From contig NZ_QCYK01000002.1 of NCBI RefSeq assembly GCF_003071345.1, forward strand, positions 248,001-312,000: 64,000 bases of DNA, read 5' to 3'. This document shows positions 24,807-36,741 of this stretch, piece by piece. Under the pieces are notes generated by a model. That model saw only the letters and a program-made list of their open reading frames with translations, had not been told where the DNA came from and searched no databases. Both the position numbers and the translations under genes were made by a program. Source of the stretch: Chitinophaga parva (GTDB lineage: Bacteria; Bacteroidota; Bacteroidia; Chitinophagales; Chitinophagaceae). Within the stretch, counting starts at the first letter, position 1. Each line of letters starts with the position of its first letter.

Positions 24807-25496
24807 ATGGCAACGAAAAAAAGAAAAGTAGCAGACTCCAAGGTTGAGAAGAACAAGATCTACTCCCTGAAAGAAGCTGCAGGCCTTGTAAAAGACCTTA
24901 ACTGCACCAAATTCGACAGCTCTGTCGATCTGCATATCCGCTTAGGCGTTGATCCTAAGAAAGCTGACCAGGCTATCCGTGGCTCCGTTACGCTTCCGCA
25001 CGGTACTGGTAAAACAAAAAGAGTGTTGGTTCTTTGCACCCCTGATAAGGAAAATGATGCAAAGGCCGCCGGCGCCGATTACGTAGGTCTGGATGAGTTT
25101 ATCTCCAAGATCGAGGCTGGCTGGACCGATGTAGACGTTATCGTGGCTACGCCCGCGGTGATGCCCAAGATCGGTAAGCTGGGTAAGATCCTCGGCCCCC
25201 GTAACCTGATGCCGAACCCGAAGACAGGTACCGTTACCAACGATGTAGCTGCCGCGGTAAATGAAGTAAAGGGTGGTAAGATCACGTTCAAGGTAGACAA
25301 GGCTGGTATCATCCATGCTTCTATCGGCCGTATCTCTTTCGCTCCTGAAAAAATTGAGCAGAACTCTCAGGAACTGATCAACGCGATCATCCGCCTGAAG
25401 CCTGCCACTGCTAAGGGCACTTACCTGAAAGGCTTGTCCATGGCGAGCACCATGAGTCCGGGTATTGTAATTGACACTAAATCCGTTCAAAACTAA
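24807..25496 (+). CDS. rplA: 50S ribosomal protein L1
   Basis: A 229-residue L1, which forms the mobile stalk near the ribosomal E site. Family features are [39 protein letters not shown] and [19 protein letters not shown]. In many bacteria L1 represses the L11-L1 mRNA; the short leader here was not examined for that structure. It is 44 bases after rplK. Confidence 0.96.
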   Translation: MATKKRKVADSKVEKNKIYSLKEAAGLVKDLNCTKFDSSVDLHIRLGVDPKKADQAIRGSVTLPHGTGKTKRVLVLCTPDKENDAKAAGADYVGLDEFISKIEAGWTDVDVIVATPAVMPKIGKLGKILGPRNLMPNPKTGTVTNDVAAAVNEVKGGKITFKVDKAGIIHASIGRISFAPEKIEQNSQELINAIIRLKPATAKGTYLKGLSMASTMSPGIVIDTKSVQN

Positions 25497-25545
25497 TTGA
25501 CAGTTTAGTGCAGGCATTAAACCGTTTAATTACAAAATCAAAGTC

Positions 25546-26076
25546 ATGAACCAAGAACAGAAAAACGAAGTGATCGAACTGCTGAAAGGCAAGTTCTCTC
25601 AATATAGCAACTTCTACATCACCAACACCGAGTCCCTGAGTGTTGCACAGATCAACGACCTGCGTCGTGTGTGCTTCGACAAGCAAGTGGAAATGAAGGT
25701 GGCAAAGAACACCCTGATCCGCAAGGCCCTGGAATCCCTGGACAGCGAAAAGTACAGTGGTATTTTTGACGCCCTGCATGGTGTAACCGCCCTGATGTTC
25801 TCTGACAGCCCGAAAGAGCCTGCCGTGATCATCTCTTCTTTCCGTAAGGCGGTGGGCCCGAAAGAAACCCGCCCTGTGCTGAAAGCAGCTTTCGTGGGTG
25901 ATGAAATTTACATGGGTGATAACCAGCTGGCTTCCCTGGTGGCTATCAAAACCAAGAACGAACTCATTGGCGACGTTATCGGTCTGCTGCAATCTCCTGC
26001 AAAGCGCGTTATCGCTGCCCTGCTGGAAAAAGGCAAGAAAGAAGGCGCTGCTGCAGAAGCACCTGCTGCCGAGTAA
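25546..26076 (+). CDS. rplJ: 50S ribosomal protein L10
   Basis: A 176-residue L10, the base of the L7/L12 stalk. It begins MNQEQKNEVIELLKGKFSQYSNFYITNTESL, has KVAKNTLIRKAL and the C-terminal helix that binds L12 dimers (VIGLLQSPAKRVIAALLEKG), and ends in an Ala-rich tail. It is 49 bases after rplA and 138 bases before rplL. Confidence 0.95.
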   Translation: MNQEQKNEVIELLKGKFSQYSNFYITNTESLSVAQINDLRRVCFDKQVEMKVAKNTLIRKALESLDSEKYSGIFDALHGVTALMFSDSPKEPAVIISSFRKAVGPKETRPVLKAAFVGDEIYMGDNQLASLVAIKTKNELIGDVIGLLQSPAKRVIAALLEKGKKEGAAAEAPAAE

Positions 26077-26214
26077 GTTCCCATTTCCAGGCCGGCAGTT
26101 TCCAGGATCTGATAATGGAAATGGTACGCTGGAAATTTCCCAACATTGGCTTCCAAGCTACACTATATTTTAGTTAAACAAATCAATTCAAAAACAACTT
26201 AAATTATCATAACA

Positions 26215-26586
26215 ATGGCAGACGTTAAAGCTTTGGCCGAACAATTAGTAGGTCTCACCGTTAAAGAAGTACAGGAACTCGCAGACGTACTGAAATCTGA
26301 GTACGGTATTGAACCTGCTGCTGCAGCTGTAGTAGTAGCTGGCGGCGGCGACGGTGGCGCAGCTGTAGAAGAAAAAACTGCGTTCAACGTAATCCTGAAA
26401 TCTGCAGGTGCTAGCAAACTGAACGTTGTGAAGGTTGTAAAAGACCTGACCGGTCTTGGTCTGAAAGAAGCTAAGGAACTGGTAGATGGTGCTCCGAAAG
26501 CCATTAAGGAAGGCGTGAGCAAAGCCGAAGCCGAAGATCTGAAAGCTAAGCTGACTGAAGCTGGTGCTGAAGTAGAAATTCAGTAA
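26215..26586 (+). CDS. rplL: 50S ribosomal protein L7/L12
   Basis: A 123-residue L7/L12. The N-terminal dimerisation helices ([22 protein letters not shown]), an Ala/Gly-rich hinge around residues 37-55, and the factor-binding C-terminal domain with [23 protein letters not shown] are all present. It recruits elongation factors to the ribosome. The strongly biased codon use fits its multi-copy role. Confidence 0.96.
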   Translation: MADVKALAEQLVGLTVKEVQELADVLKSEYGIEPAAAAVVVAGGGDGGAAVEEKTAFNVILKSAGASKLNVVKVVKDLTGLGLKEAKELVDGAPKAIKEGVSKAEAEDLKAKLTEAGAEVEIQ

Positions 26587-26615
26587 TTCTTTGCATAAAA
26601 AGCATACCTCTTTAT

Positions 26616-26647
26616 AAGGTCAAAAGTGCTTCGGCGCTTTTGGCCTT
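26616..26647 (+). promoter_or_regulatory. UUCG hairpin between rplL and rpoB
   Basis: A 14-bp stem with two or three wobble pairs (26616-26629 with 26634-26647) is closed by a C-UUCG-G tetraloop. No T run follows, so it is not a full intrinsic terminator. By position it corresponds to the attenuator and RNase III region between rplL and rpoB in E. coli and may set the ratio of ribosomal to polymerase mRNA. Confidence 0.75.
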
Positions 26648-26807
26648 AACCCAATTGGGAGGGTGCCTTTTACGGTGGCTTGAGGGAAATGTTCCGCTGC
26701 CCGTGGAATGCGCCACCAGCAAGGCTATCAACATTTATGATGGTATTTTGGCAAAGAAAGCTTAATTTCCCCTAATTATACTTGTCATATAACAGCTAAC
26801 TTCGAAT

Positions 26808-29800
26808 ATGTCTCTTAAAAAAGCCCAAACAAGCGAAAGAGTAAATTTTGGAAAGATCAAACAAATTACTGAGACACCGGATCTGTTGGCTATCCAAATC
26901 CAATCTTTCAAGGATTTCTTCCAATTAGAAACCACTCCTGATAAGCGAAATAACGAAGGCCTTTTCAAAGTGTTCAAGGAGAACTTCCCCATTACGGACA
27001 CCCGTAATATCTTCAACCTGGAGTTCCTGGACTACTTTGTGGACCCGCCCCGTTATACAATCGACGAGTGTATTGAGCGTGGGTTAACGTATTCAGTTCC
27101 CCTGAAAGCGAAACTCCGCCTGAGCTGTAATGACGAGGAGCACGTTGACTTCCAGACCATCGTGCAGGATGTATTCCTTGGGAACATCCCGTACATGACC
27201 CCCCGCGGTACGTTTGTGATCAACGGCGCAGAGCGTGTGGTAGTATCTCAGCTGCATCGTTCGCCAGGTGTGTTCTTTGGCCAGTCGGTTCACCCGAACG
27301 GTACAAAGATCTATTCTGCGAGGGTAATCCCGTTCAAGGGCGCCTGGATGGAATTTGCTACGGATATCAACAACGTGATGTACGCGTACATTGACCGTAA
27401 GAAAAAGTTCCCGGTAACCACCCTGTTGCGTTCCATTGGCTACGAAACAGACAAGGACATCCTCCAGCTGTTCGGCATGGCGGATGAGGTGAAAGCCGAC
27501 CGTAAAAACCTCGAAAAATACACCGGCAAGAAGCTCGCCGCACGCGTGCTGAGAAGCTGGGTGGAAGACTTCGTGGATGAAGACACCGGTGAAGTAGTGT
27601 CCATCGAGCGCAATGAAGTGATCCTGGAGCGCGACAGCATCCTGGACGCCACTAACATTGACCTTATCCTGGACATGGACGTGAAAAGCGTTTTCGTGCA
27701 GAAAGAAGAAGTGAGCGGCGATTACTCCATCATCTACAACACCCTTAATAAGGACACCTCCAACTCCGAGCTGGAAGCCGTTCAGCATATCTACCGCCAA
27801 CTGCGCGGTGCGGATGCGCCGGACGATGAAACCGCCCGTGGTATCATTGATAAACTGTTCTTCTCTGACAAACGTTATGACCTCGGTGACGTGGGCCGTT
27901 ATAAGATCAACCGCAAGTTGAACCTGACCACTCCCCTGGACATGAAGGTGCTCACGAAAGACGACATCATCTCCATCATTAAATACCTGGTACAACTCAC
28001 CAACGGTAAAGCAGAAATCGACGATATCGATCACCTGTCCAACCGCCGTGTACGTACCGTGGGTGAACAGCTGTACGCACAGTTTGGCGTAGGGCTGGCC
28101 CGTATGGCCCGCACCATCCGCGAACGTATGAACGTACGCGACAACGAAGTATTTACGCCGGTAGACCTGATCAACGCCAGAACCCTGAGCTCCGTGATCA
28201 ACTCCTTCTTCGGTACTTCCCAGCTGTCACAGTTCCTGGACCAGACCAACCCCTTGTCTGAGATCACGCACAAGCGCCGTATCTCTGCCCTGGGCCCCGG
28301 TGGCCTGAGCCGCGAGCGCGCCGGCTTTGAGGTGCGTGACGTACACTACTCCCACTACGGCCGTCTCTGTACCATTGAGACACCGGAAGGTCCGAACATC
28401 GGTCTGATCTCTACCTTGTGCGTACACGCCAAGATCAACGAGATGGGCTTCATCGAAACTCCTTACCGTAAAGTAAAAGACGGTAAAGTGGACATGCAGC
28501 ACGTGAAATTCCTTTCCGCTGAAGAAGAAGACAGCGTGAAGATTGCACAGGCCAATGCGGAACTGGACGAAAAAGGCAATTTTATTTCCGATAAGATCAA
28601 GTCCCGCGAAACCGGCGACTTCCCCATCCTGGATAAGGATGACGTGGAGTACATGGACGTAGCGCCCAACCAGATCGTAGGCCTGAGCGCATCACTGATC
28701 CCCTTCCTGGAACATGATGACGCCAACCGTGCGCTGATGGGCTCTAACATGCAACGCCAGGCGGTGCCCCTGATCAACCCGCAGGTACCCATCGTAGGTA
28801 CCGGCCTGGAAGGTAAAGCAGCCCGCGACAGCCGCCTGCAGATCACCTCAGAAGGTAAGGGCGTGGTAGAATTTGTAGATGCCAACGAGATCCATGTGCG
28901 TTATGAACGCGATGAGATGCAGAAACTGGTAAGCTTTGAAGACGACCTCGTAGTATATAAACTCACCAAATTCGTTAAGACCAACCAGAGCACCTGCATC
29001 AACCTGCGCCCGGCCGTGAAGAAAGGCCAGCGCCTGGTGGAAGGTGACTTCCTGACCGAAGGCTATGCTACCCGCAACGGTGAGCTGGCCCTGGGCCGTA
29101 ACATGAAGGTTGCCTTCATGCCCTGGAAAGGTTACAACTTTGAGGATGCTATCGTTATCTCCGAGCGCGTGGCCCGCGAAGACCTGTTCACCTCCATCCA
29201 CATCGATGAGTATGAACTGGAAGTACGCGACACCAAGCTGGGTGAAGAGGAACTGACCCCGGATATCCCGAACGTGAGCGAAGAAGCCACCAAGGACCTG
29301 GACCAGAACGGTATCATCCGCGTAGGCGCCCACATTAAAGAAGGCGATATCCTGATCGGTAAGATCACCCCCCGTGGTGAGTCTGATCCTTCACCGGAAG
29401 AAAAGCTGCTGAGAGCGATCTTCGGCGACAAGGCTTCCGATGCCAAGGATGCGTCCCTGAAGGCACCTCCCTCCACAGAAGGTGTGGTGATCGACAAGAA
29501 ATTGTTCTCCCGCGCCAAGAAAGATAAGAACTCCAAGACCCGTGAAAAAGCGGCGATTGAGAAACTGGAAAAGATCCATCAGAAGAATGAAGAAGACCTG
29601 CTGGAAGTACTCATGGGTAAGCTGCTCACGCTGCTGAAGGAAAAAACTTCTTCCGGTGTGACCAACACTTACGGTGAAGTACTGATCTCCAAAGGCTCCA
29701 AGTTCTCCCAGAAAAACCTGGCAAACGTGGACTTCCAGAATGTGAACCCGCTGAACTGGACCACGGATGAAGTGACCAACGACCAGATCAACATCCTGTT

Positions 29801-30617
29801 GCACAACTATAACATCAAGTACAACGAGGAACTGGGCCGCTACAAACGTGAGAAATTCAACATTTCCATCGGTGATGAACTGCCTGCAGGCGTGCTGAAA
29901 CTGGCGAAGGTATACCTGGCCAGCAAACGTAAGCTGAAGGTGGGTGATAAGATGGCGGGCCGCCATGGTAACAAGGGTATCGTAGCCAAGATCGTGCGTG
30001 ATGAAGATCTGCCGTTCCTGGAAGATGGTACTCCGGTAGACATCGTACTGAACCCGCTGGGCGTACCTTCCCGTATGAACCTGGGCCAGATCTATGAAAC
30101 CGTACTGGGTTGGGCCGGTCTGAAACTGGGTGTGAAATTCGCCACTCCGATCTTCGACGGTGCTACTACCGAAGAGATCCAGGATTATGTTGAACAGGCA
30201 GGTTTGCCCAAGTTTGGCCACACGTACCTGTACGATGGTGAAACCGGTGAACGCTTCCACCAGAAGGCGACCGTAGGCGTGATCTACATGCTGAAACTGA
30301 GCCACATGGTGGACGACAAGATGCACGCACGTTCTATCGGACCGTACTCCCTCATTACCCAGCAGCCGCTGGGTGGTAAGGCACAATTCGGTGGTCAGCG
30401 CTTCGGTGAAATGGAAGTGTGGGCCCTGGAAGCGTACGGTGCATCCAACATCCTGCAAGAGTTACTGACGATTAAATCCGATGATATTGTGGGCCGTGCC
30501 AAGGCATACGAATCTATCGTGAAAGGCGATAACATTCCGAAAGCCGGCGTACCGGAATCCTTCAATGTATTGATCCACGAATTACGTGGTCTGGGTCTGG
30601 ATCTGAAGTTCGATTGA
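26808..30617 (+). CDS. rpoB: DNA-directed RNA polymerase subunit beta
   Basis: A 1269-residue beta subunit, typical for Bacteroidota. Conserved blocks include [24 protein letters not shown], the rifampicin region [25 protein letters not shown] with [21 protein letters not shown], and [12 protein letters not shown] and [24 protein letters not shown] near the C-terminus. No stop or frameshift is seen. In the rifampicin cluster the usual D, H, R and S residues are present, so nothing suggests resistance. rpoC follows after 120 bases. Confidence 0.97.
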   Translation: MSLKKAQTSERVNFGKIKQITETPDLLAIQIQSFKDFFQLETTPDKRNNEGLFKVFKENFPITDTRNIFNLEFLDYFVDPPRYTIDECIERGLTYSVPLKAKLRLSCNDEEHVDFQTIVQDVFLGNIPYMTPRGTFVINGAERVVVSQLHRSPGVFFGQSVHPNGTKIYSARVIPFKGAWMEFATDINNVMYAYIDRKKKFPVTTLLRSIGYETDKDILQLFGMADEVKADRKNLEKYTGKKLAARVLRSWVEDFVDEDTGEVVSIERNEVILERDSILDATNIDLILDMDVKSVFVQKEEVSGDYSIIYNTLNKDTSNSELEAVQHIYRQLRGADAPDDETARGIIDKLFFSDKRYDLGDVGRYKINRKLNLTTPLDMKVLTKDDIISIIKYLVQLTNGKAEIDDIDHLSNRRVRTVGEQLYAQFGVGLARMARTIRERMNVRDNEVFTPVDLINARTLSSVINSFFGTSQLSQFLDQTNPLSEITHKRRISALGPGGLSRERAGFEVRDVHYSHYGRLCTIETPEGPNIGLISTLCVHAKINEMGFIETPYRKVKDGKVDMQHVKFLSAEEEDSVKIAQANAELDEKGNFISDKIKSRETGDFPILDKDDVEYMDVAPNQIVGLSASLIPFLEHDDANRALMGSNMQRQAVPLINPQVPIVGTGLEGKAARDSRLQITSEGKGVVEFVDANEIHVRYERDEMQKLVSFEDDLVVYKLTKFVKTNQSTCINLRPAVKKGQRLVEGDFLTEGYATRNGELALGRNMKVAFMPWKGYNFEDAIVISERVAREDLFTSIHIDEYELEVRDTKLGEEELTPDIPNVSEEATKDLDQNGIIRVGAHIKEGDILIGKITPRGESDPSPEEKLLRAIFGDKASDAKDASLKAPPSTEGVVIDKKLFSRAKKDKNSKTREKAAIEKLEKIHQKNEEDLLEVLMGKLLTLLKEKTSSGVTNTYGEVLISKGSKFSQKNLANVDFQNVNPLNWTTDEVTNDQINILLHNYNIKYNEELGRYKREKFNISIGDELPAGVLKLAKVYLASKRKLKVGDKMAGRHGNKGIVAKIVRDEDLPFLEDGTPVDIVLNPLGVPSRMNLGQIYETVLGWAGLKLGVKFATPIFDGATTEEIQDYVEQAGLPKFGHTYLYDGETGERFHQKATVGVIYMLKLSHMVDDKMHARSIGPYSLITQQPLGGKAQFGGQRFGEMEVWALEAYGASNILQELLTIKSDDIVGRAKAYESIVKGDNIPKAGVPESFNVLIHELRGLGLDLKFD

Positions 30618-30737
30618 TTGCACAATAAGCCATAAAAGTCCGGAGAGCTGCAAGCCGCGGGGAACGAAAGTCCTTGCTGCTTGTGGCTTGCCGGCTATAG
30701 AAGCCTCCCTTTAGAATTTTCTTTAAACAACTCATAC

Positions 30738-33700
30738 ATGGCCATTAAGAAAGAAAATCGTCCTAAGTCAAATTTTAGCAGCATTACCATTAGCCTGGCC
30801 TCCCCGGATACCATCCTGGAGCGCTCCTATGGTGAGGTGCTGAAGCCTGAAACCATCAACTACCGTACTTACAAACCGGAGCGTGATGGTCTGTTCTGCG
30901 AAAGGATATTCGGGCCTGTGAAAGACTACGAATGCTATTGCGGCAAGTACAAACGTATCCGCTATAAAGGCATCGTGTGCGACCGCTGCGGTGTGGAAGT
31001 AACTGAGAAGAAAGTGCGCCGCGAAAGAATGGGCCACATCCGCCTGGTGGTACCCGTTGTACATATCTGGTACTTCAAATCACTGCCCAATAAAATCGGC
31101 TACCTGTTGGGTATGTCTTCCAAAAAGCTGGAAACCATCGTTTACTACGAACGTTATGTAGTGATCCAATCCGGTGCCAAGCAAGAGAAAGGCCTCAACT
31201 ATGGTGACCTGCTGACAGAAGAAGAATACCTGGACATCCTCGATACCCTGCCCAAAGACAACCAGCTGCTGCCGGATGAAGATCCGAACAAGTTCATCGC
31301 CAAGATGGGTGCAGAAGCGGTAGAAATGATGCTGGCCCGTATTGAACTGGATTCCCTGTCTTACCAGCTGCGCAACCAGGCTGCTACTGAAACCAGCCAG
31401 CAGCGTAAAGCGGAAGCCCTGAAACGCCTGAGCGTGGTGGAAGCTTTCCGTGAGGCCAATGGCCGCGTAGACAACCGTCCGGAATGGATGGTAATGCAAT
31501 ATATCCCGGTAGTACCGCCCGAGCTGCGCCCCCTGGTGCCCCTGGACGGTGGCCGTTTTGCGTCTTCCGACCTGAACGACCTGTACCGCCGTGTAATTAT
31601 CCGTAACAACCGTCTGAAACGCCTGATCGAGATCAAGGCACCCGAGGTGATCCTGCGTAACGAAAAACGTATGCTGCAGGAAGCTGTAGATTCCCTGTTC
31701 GACAACTCCCGCAAATCCAACGCGGTGAAAGCCGAAGGAGGCCGTGCGCTGAAGTCCCTGTCTGACGTACTGAAAGGTAAACAAGGCCGTTTCCGCCAGA
31801 ACCTGCTCGGTAAACGTGTGGATTATTCCGGCCGTTCCGTAATCGTGGTAGGCCCGGAACTGAAACTGCACGAGTGTGGCCTGCCGAAAGATATGGCCGC
31901 GGAACTGTTCAAACCGTTCATTATCCGCAAGCTCATTGAAAGAGGCATTGTAAAAACAGTAAAATCCGCGAAGAAACTAGTGGACCGCAAGGAAGCCGTG
32001 GTTTGGGACATCCTGGAAAACGTGCTGAAAGGCCACCCGGTGATGCTGAACCGTGCCCCGACGCTGCACCGCCTGTCTATCCAGGCCTTCCAGCCCAAAC
32101 TGGTAGAAGGTAAAGCCATCCAGCTGCACCCCCTGGTGTGCTCCGCGTTCAACGCCGACTTTGACGGTGACCAGATGGCGGTACACGTGCCCCTGAGCAA
32201 TGCCGCTATCCTGGAAGCACAGCTGCTGATGCTGTCTTCCCACAATATCCTGAACCCGCAGAACGGTACGCCGATCACCCTGCCCTCACAGGACATGGTA
32301 CTTGGTCTGTATTACATTACCAAGGGCAAAAAGACCATGGGTAATGAAGTAGTGCGCGGCGAAGGCAAAGCATTCTACTCCGCAGAAGAAGTGATCATCG
32401 CATACAACGAAGACCGTGTAGACCTGCACGCACATATCCGGGTGAAAGCCTCCGTGCGTAAGGAAGACGGTACCGGCCTGGAAGTGAAGCTGATCGAGAC
32501 CACTGTAGGCCGCGTGATCTTCAACCAGTTCGTTCCGAAGGAAGCGGGCTATGTAAACGCCCTGCTGACCAAGAAGTCACTGCGTGAGATCATCGGTGAT
32601 ATTATCAAGTACACTGACATTCCGAAGACTGCGAAGTTCCTGGACGACATCAAACAGCTCGGTTTCCGCATGGCATTCCGTGGTGGTCTGTCCTTCAACA
32701 TCAATGACCTGATCATCCCTGAAGTGAAACAACACATGATCGACGGCGCTTCCAGCGAAGTAGATGAAGTGTGGGATAACTACAATATGGGTCTGATCAC
32801 CAACAACGAACGTTATAACCAGATCATCGATATTTGGTCCCGCGTGGATACCAAAGTGACCGAAACCCTCATCCGCGAACTGGCGTCCGACAAACAGGGC
32901 TTCAACTCCGTGTACATGATGCTGGATTCCGGTGCACGTGGTTCCAAACAGCAGATCAAGCAGCTGGCTGGTTTGAGAGGTCTGATGGCCAAGCCGCGTA
33001 AGAGTGGCTCTACCGGCTCTGAGATCATCGAAAACCCGATCCTGTCTAACTTTAAGGATGGTCTGAACGTATTGGAATACTTCATCTCTACGCACGGTGC
33101 CCGTAAGGGTCTGGCGGATACGGCATTGAAAACGGCGGATGCAGGTTACCTGACCCGTCGTCTGGTGGACGTAGCACAGGATGTGGTAATTACAGAAGAA
33201 GACTGCGGTACGCTGCGTGGTATTGCCACCACCGCCCTGAAGGATAACGAAGAAGTGGTAGAACCGCTCTACGACCGTATCCTGGGCCGTACTTCCCTGC
33301 ACGATGTATTTGACCCGATCACTGAAGAGCTGCTGGTAGCCGCTGGTCAGCAGATCGACGAAGACATCGCTCATAAGATTGAACACAGCGCTATTGAGTC
33401 TGTGGAGATCCGCTCCGTACTGACCTGTGAAAGCCGCCATGGTGTTTGCGTGAAGTGCTACGGCAAAAACCTCGCTACCGGTTATACCGCACAGCGTGGC
33501 GATGCAGTGGGTATCATCGCAGCACAGTCTATCGGTGAGCCGGGTACACAGCTGACACTGCGTACCTTCCACGTGGGTGGTGTGGCCGGTTCTACTTCCG
33601 TGGAATCTACAATGCCTGCCAAATTTGAAGGTACCGTACAGTTTGATGGTCTCCGTACCACTACCTACGAGAACGCCGAAGGCGAGAAAGTACAGGTGGT

Positions 33701-35036
33701 TATCGGCCGTACCGGTGAGCTCCGTATCATGGACGTGAAGAATGACCGCCTGCTGATCACCAACAACATTCCCTACGGTTCTACCCTGCTCGTAAAAGAC
33801 GGCCAGAAAGTAGCCAAGGGCGATGCGATCTGCACGTGGGACCCGTACAACGCCGTTATCGTATCTGAGATCGCGGGTAACATCCGCTTCGACAGCATCA
33901 TTGAAGGTATCACCTTCCGTGAAGAAGCTGACGAGCAGACCGGTCACCGTGAGAAAGTGGTTATTGAAACCAAAGACAAGAACAAGATCCCCTCTGTACT
34001 GGTAGACGGTAACAAAGAGGTGAAATCATACAACCTGCCGGTAGGCTCCCACATCGTGATTGACGAAGGGGAAGCAGTAAAGGCCGGCCAGGTAATCGTG
34101 AAGATCCCCCGTATCCTGGGTAAACTGCGCGACATCACCGGTGGTCTGCCGCGTGTAACTGAGCTGTTTGAAGCCCGTAACCCGAGCAACCCTGCTATCG
34201 TATCCGAGATCGATGGTGTGGTAGCATTCGGTAACATCAAACGTGGTAACCGTGAGATCATCATTGAAAGCCGCGAACAGCAGGTGAAGAAATACCTGGT
34301 GCCGCTGAGCCGCCACATCCTGGTACAGGACGGCGACTTCGTAAAAGCCGGTACGCCGCTGTCTGACGGTTCTACCACCCCTGCGGATATCCTCTCCATC
34401 AAAGGCCCGTTTGCCGTACAGGAATACCTGGTGAACGAGATCCAGGAAGTATACCGTTTACAGGGTGTAAAGATCAACGATAAACACATCGAGGTGATCG
34501 TACGCCAGATGATGCGCAAAGTAAGCATCGAAGATCCGGGAGATACCAAGTTCCTGGAAGGCGACACCGTAGACAAATTCGAGTTCCTGGAAGAGAACGA
34601 CAACATCTTTGACAAGAAGGTGGTGACCAGCGCGGGCGAAAGCGCCACGCTGAAAGCAGGTCAGATCGTGACCCTGCGCCAGGTGCGTGAAGAAAACAGC
34701 CTGCTGCGCCGCGCAGACAAGGCCCTGGTAGAATACCGCGATGCGGAAGCTGCAACATCCAGCCCGCTGCTGCAAGGTATCACCAAGGCGTCCCTGGGTA
34801 CGCACAGCTGGATCTCCGCTGCATCATTCCAGGAAACCACCAAGGTATTGTCATCTGCAGCCATCAACGGCAAGATCGACGATATGCTGGGCCTGAAGGA
34901 GAACGTGATCACCGGTCACCTGATCCCTGCAGGTACTGGTCTGCGTGAGTTTGAGAACATGATCGTAGGTTCGAAAGAAGAATACGACATCCTCGCATCT
35001 TCCAAGGAAGTGTTCCAGTTTGACGAAGAGGAATAG
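30738..35036 (+). CDS. rpoC: DNA-directed RNA polymerase subunit beta'
   Basis: A 1432-residue beta' subunit. The ATG at 30738 ([24 protein letters not shown]) is the conserved start. The N-terminal zinc site is [22 protein letters not shown]. The catalytic magnesium loop [15 protein letters not shown] lies around residue 473. The trigger-loop region and the second zinc site ([13 protein letters not shown]) are intact. The end [11 protein letters not shown] is typical for the phylum. A perfect terminator follows, so the rplK-rpoC unit stops here rather than continuing into rpsL. Confidence 0.97.
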   Translation: MAIKKENRPKSNFSSITISLASPDTILERSYGEVLKPETINYRTYKPERDGLFCERIFGPVKDYECYCGKYKRIRYKGIVCDRCGVEVTEKKVRRERMGHIRLVVPVVHIWYFKSLPNKIGYLLGMSSKKLETIVYYERYVVIQSGAKQEKGLNYGDLLTEEEYLDILDTLPKDNQLLPDEDPNKFIAKMGAEAVEMMLARIELDSLSYQLRNQAATETSQQRKAEALKRLSVVEAFREANGRVDNRPEWMVMQYIPVVPPELRPLVPLDGGRFASSDLNDLYRRVIIRNNRLKRLIEIKAPEVILRNEKRMLQEAVDSLFDNSRKSNAVKAEGGRALKSLSDVLKGKQGRFRQNLLGKRVDYSGRSVIVVGPELKLHECGLPKDMAAELFKPFIIRKLIERGIVKTVKSAKKLVDRKEAVVWDILENVLKGHPVMLNRAPTLHRLSIQAFQPKLVEGKAIQLHPLVCSAFNADFDGDQMAVHVPLSNAAILEAQLLMLSSHNILNPQNGTPITLPSQDMVLGLYYITKGKKTMGNEVVRGEGKAFYSAEEVIIAYNEDRVDLHAHIRVKASVRKEDGTGLEVKLIETTVGRVIFNQFVPKEAGYVNALLTKKSLREIIGDIIKYTDIPKTAKFLDDIKQLGFRMAFRGGLSFNINDLIIPEVKQHMIDGASSEVDEVWDNYNMGLITNNERYNQIIDIWSRVDTKVTETLIRELASDKQGFNSVYMMLDSGARGSKQQIKQLAGLRGLMAKPRKSGSTGSEIIENPILSNFKDGLNVLEYFISTHGARKGLADTALKTADAGYLTRRLVDVAQDVVITEEDCGTLRGIATTALKDNEEVVEPLYDRILGRTSLHDVFDPITEELLVAAGQQIDEDIAHKIEHSAIESVEIRSVLTCESRHGVCVKCYGKNLATGYTAQRGDAVGIIAAQSIGEPGTQLTLRTFHVGGVAGSTSVESTMPAKFEGTVQFDGLRTTTYENAEGEKVQVVIGRTGELRIMDVKNDRLLITNNIPYGSTLLVKDGQKVAKGDAICTWDPYNAVIVSEIAGNIRFDSIIEGITFREEADEQTGHREKVVIETKDKNKIPSVLVDGNKEVKSYNLPVGSHIVIDEGEAVKAGQVIVKIPRILGKLRDITGGLPRVTELFEARNPSNPAIVSEIDGVVAFGNIKRGNREIIIESREQQVKKYLVPLSRHILVQDGDFVKAGTPLSDGSTTPADILSIKGPFAVQEYLVNEIQEVYRLQGVKINDKHIEVIVRQMMRKVSIEDPGDTKFLEGDTVDKFEFLEENDNIFDKKVVTSAGESATLKAGQIVTLRQVREENSLLRRADKALVEYRDAEAATSSPLLQGITKASLGTHSWISAASFQETTKVLSSAAINGKIDDMLGLKENVITGHLIPAGTGLREFENMIVGSKEEYDILASSKEVFQFDEEE

Positions 35037-35053
35037 TCCTTAAGATAGTTTTG

Positions 35054-35091
35054 AAAAAAGCCCCGCCGAGTAATTGGCGGGGCTTTTTTTT
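35054..35091 (+). terminator. intrinsic terminator after rpoC
   Basis: A perfect 8-bp GC stem GCCCCGCC / GGCGGGGC flanked by six A and eight T. It ends the ribosomal protein and RNA polymerase operon. Confidence 0.95.
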
Positions 35092-35135
35092 CGTTTTAAG
35101 GCTTTACATTTGAAGCCTGAAACGAAAAGCCGCCC

Positions 35136-35864
35136 ATGAAGCCGTTTTGCTACCTACTTGCCTTCCTTGCCCTGGCCATCACCTGGACAGCCTGCAAGAG
35201 CGATACTGACATCATCCCACAGACCCACGGCAACGTCATGGTGTTCAACGCAGTGCCCGGAAACGTGGGCTACAACCTGATCAGCGTGTTTGTAGACACC
35301 ACCCAGATTGCCAACATGCTGAAGACCGGCGATACCAGCGCTTTTTCTACCTTCCGCTCCCAGCTTTACCCCGTGTATATCCACGCGGCGGATAATGACA
35401 CCAGTATACAGACGGAAATGACCATCCGTAACAACCACAACTTCTCTTTCTTCCTGGTATATGACACGCTACCGCTGCAAGGCCAGCCTAAGTATACCGG
35501 CCTGCTCACAGACGATACCCTGCGGCGCCCCGAGGTGAATACCGTGCGCCTGCGTGTGATAGACCTTGGTAAAACCCTGCTGGGCCAGGGCGATACGGCC
35601 AGCATACAGCCCATTACCATCGCCATGGACTATGACACGGCCTTGTTGTACAATGGTATGAGCTTCCGCCAGGTGGGCGACTTCCGCACCGTTGCCCCCG
35701 GCCCGCACAAGCTGTACTTCCGGACCTTCTACGATTCTGTATGGGTACGCCGGGACAGCCTGGCGGTAAACCTGGTGTCTGACAACAACTACACCGTGTA
35801 CACCTCCGGGAGCCTGATGCGCAATGACCAGTTCAAAGCCTTTATTTACCGGCACTGGCGTTGA
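35136..35864 (+). CDS. DUF4397-like lipoprotein
   Basis: A 242-residue lipoprotein. The signal MKPFCYLLAFLALAITWTAC gives a lipidated cysteine at residue 20, followed by KSDTD. The mature part is beta-rich with GNVMVFNAVPGNVGYNLISVFVD near its start, the pattern of DUF4397 domains, which occur in Bacteroidota surface or periplasmic proteins as tandem beta-sandwich repeats. A second related segment, VNTVRLRVIDLG, begins around residue 135. Function is unknown. It lies just after the rpoC terminator and has no partner gene. Confidence 0.65.
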   Translation: MKPFCYLLAFLALAITWTACKSDTDIIPQTHGNVMVFNAVPGNVGYNLISVFVDTTQIANMLKTGDTSAFSTFRSQLYPVYIHAADNDTSIQTEMTIRNNHNFSFFLVYDTLPLQGQPKYTGLLTDDTLRRPEVNTVRLRVIDLGKTLLGQGDTASIQPITIAMDYDTALLYNGMSFRQVGDFRTVAPGPHKLYFRTFYDSVWVRRDSLAVNLVSDNNYTVYTSGSLMRNDQFKAFIYRHWR

Positions 35865-36029
35865 TCAAATGCCCTGCAGTCGGGCATTGGCGGCCTCTGC
35901 GCGCGTTAAAAGAAAACTAAATTCTGGGAAAGCGGCGCCCAGCCTATTTTTCGTATCATAATAAACACTATTTTAGCCCGCAAAATAAAAACACCTGTAT
36001 CTGCAGGATGCAATAATCCAACTGTAAAC

Positions 36030-36623
36030 ATGTACACATTGCAACAACTTGTGAAAAAAGGAATGCTGGCTTTGTTCGTAGCCGGTGGTATGACTGCTTG
36101 TAAAAACCAGGGCAACAACACCACGCCTCCTGCTGGTGCTGCTGCTCCCGCTACAACGACCGCTGCCGCCAGCAGCTTCAAAATTGCTTACGTGGACCTT
36201 GATTCCCTGGAAGCACATTTCGATTATTTCATCCAAAAGAAAAAAGAACTGGAGCAAAAACAGGAAGCAATGGATAATGAGCTGAATGCAAATGCCAATG
36301 CCCTGCGTAATGAGATACAACAGTTCCAGGCCAAGGCAAACACCATGACCCAGAACGAAGGAGAGTCCATCCAGCGTGCCCTGTATGGCAAACAGCAGGA
36401 ACTGGAGCAGAAGCGCCAGAACCTGGCCCAAAAATATGCTGCGCAGGAGTCACAATTCAACGACGAGCTGCAGAAAAAACTGGACGCGTTCCTGCAAACC
36501 TATAATGCAGACAAGCGTTACGCCTACATCTTCTCTTTCCGTGCCGGCGCCAGCAACATCCTGTATCACGACCAGGCATACGACATTACGGCCGACGTGA
36601 TCAAAGGCATGAACACTAAATAA
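36030..36623 (+). CDS. OmpH/Skp family periplasmic chaperone-like lipoprotein
   Basis: A 197-residue protein with a lipobox-like GGMTAC at residue 24, a Thr/Ala/Pro-rich linker, then the OmpH domain starting KIAYVDLDSLEAHFDYF. The middle is a long charged coiled coil (about residues 70-150), as in Skp, which forms tentacles holding unfolded outer-membrane proteins. The C-terminal YIFSFRAGASNILYHDQAYDIT is the conserved family ending. Lipidation would attach it to a membrane, unlike soluble Skp. It is a single-gene unit with a terminator. Confidence 0.85.
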   Translation: MYTLQQLVKKGMLALFVAGGMTACKNQGNNTTPPAGAAAPATTTAAASSFKIAYVDLDSLEAHFDYFIQKKKELEQKQEAMDNELNANANALRNEIQQFQAKANTMTQNEGESIQRALYGKQQELEQKRQNLAQKYAAQESQFNDELQKKLDAFLQTYNADKRYAYIFSFRAGASNILYHDQAYDITADVIKGMNTK

Positions 36624-36659
36624 ATGAAGGGGTAAAAGCCCATAAAAATATTTATCTTA

Positions 36660-36688
36660 AATCCCGGTTTTCACGACCGGGATTTTTT
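36660..36688 (+). terminator. intrinsic terminator after the Skp-like gene
   Basis: A perfect 8-bp stem ATCCCGGT / ACCGGGAT with a 7-nt loop and a six-T tail, 37 bases after the stop. Confidence 0.9.
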
Positions 36689-36741
36689 ATACCTATCCTG
36701 TTCCGTGTTGTGTACCTAACCATTAACATTAAATAGCCTGC

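Noticed and set aside
32577..33947. Long minus-strand frame (456 codons) inside rpoC
   Set aside because: Caused by the biased codon use of rpoC; no domain or start signal.
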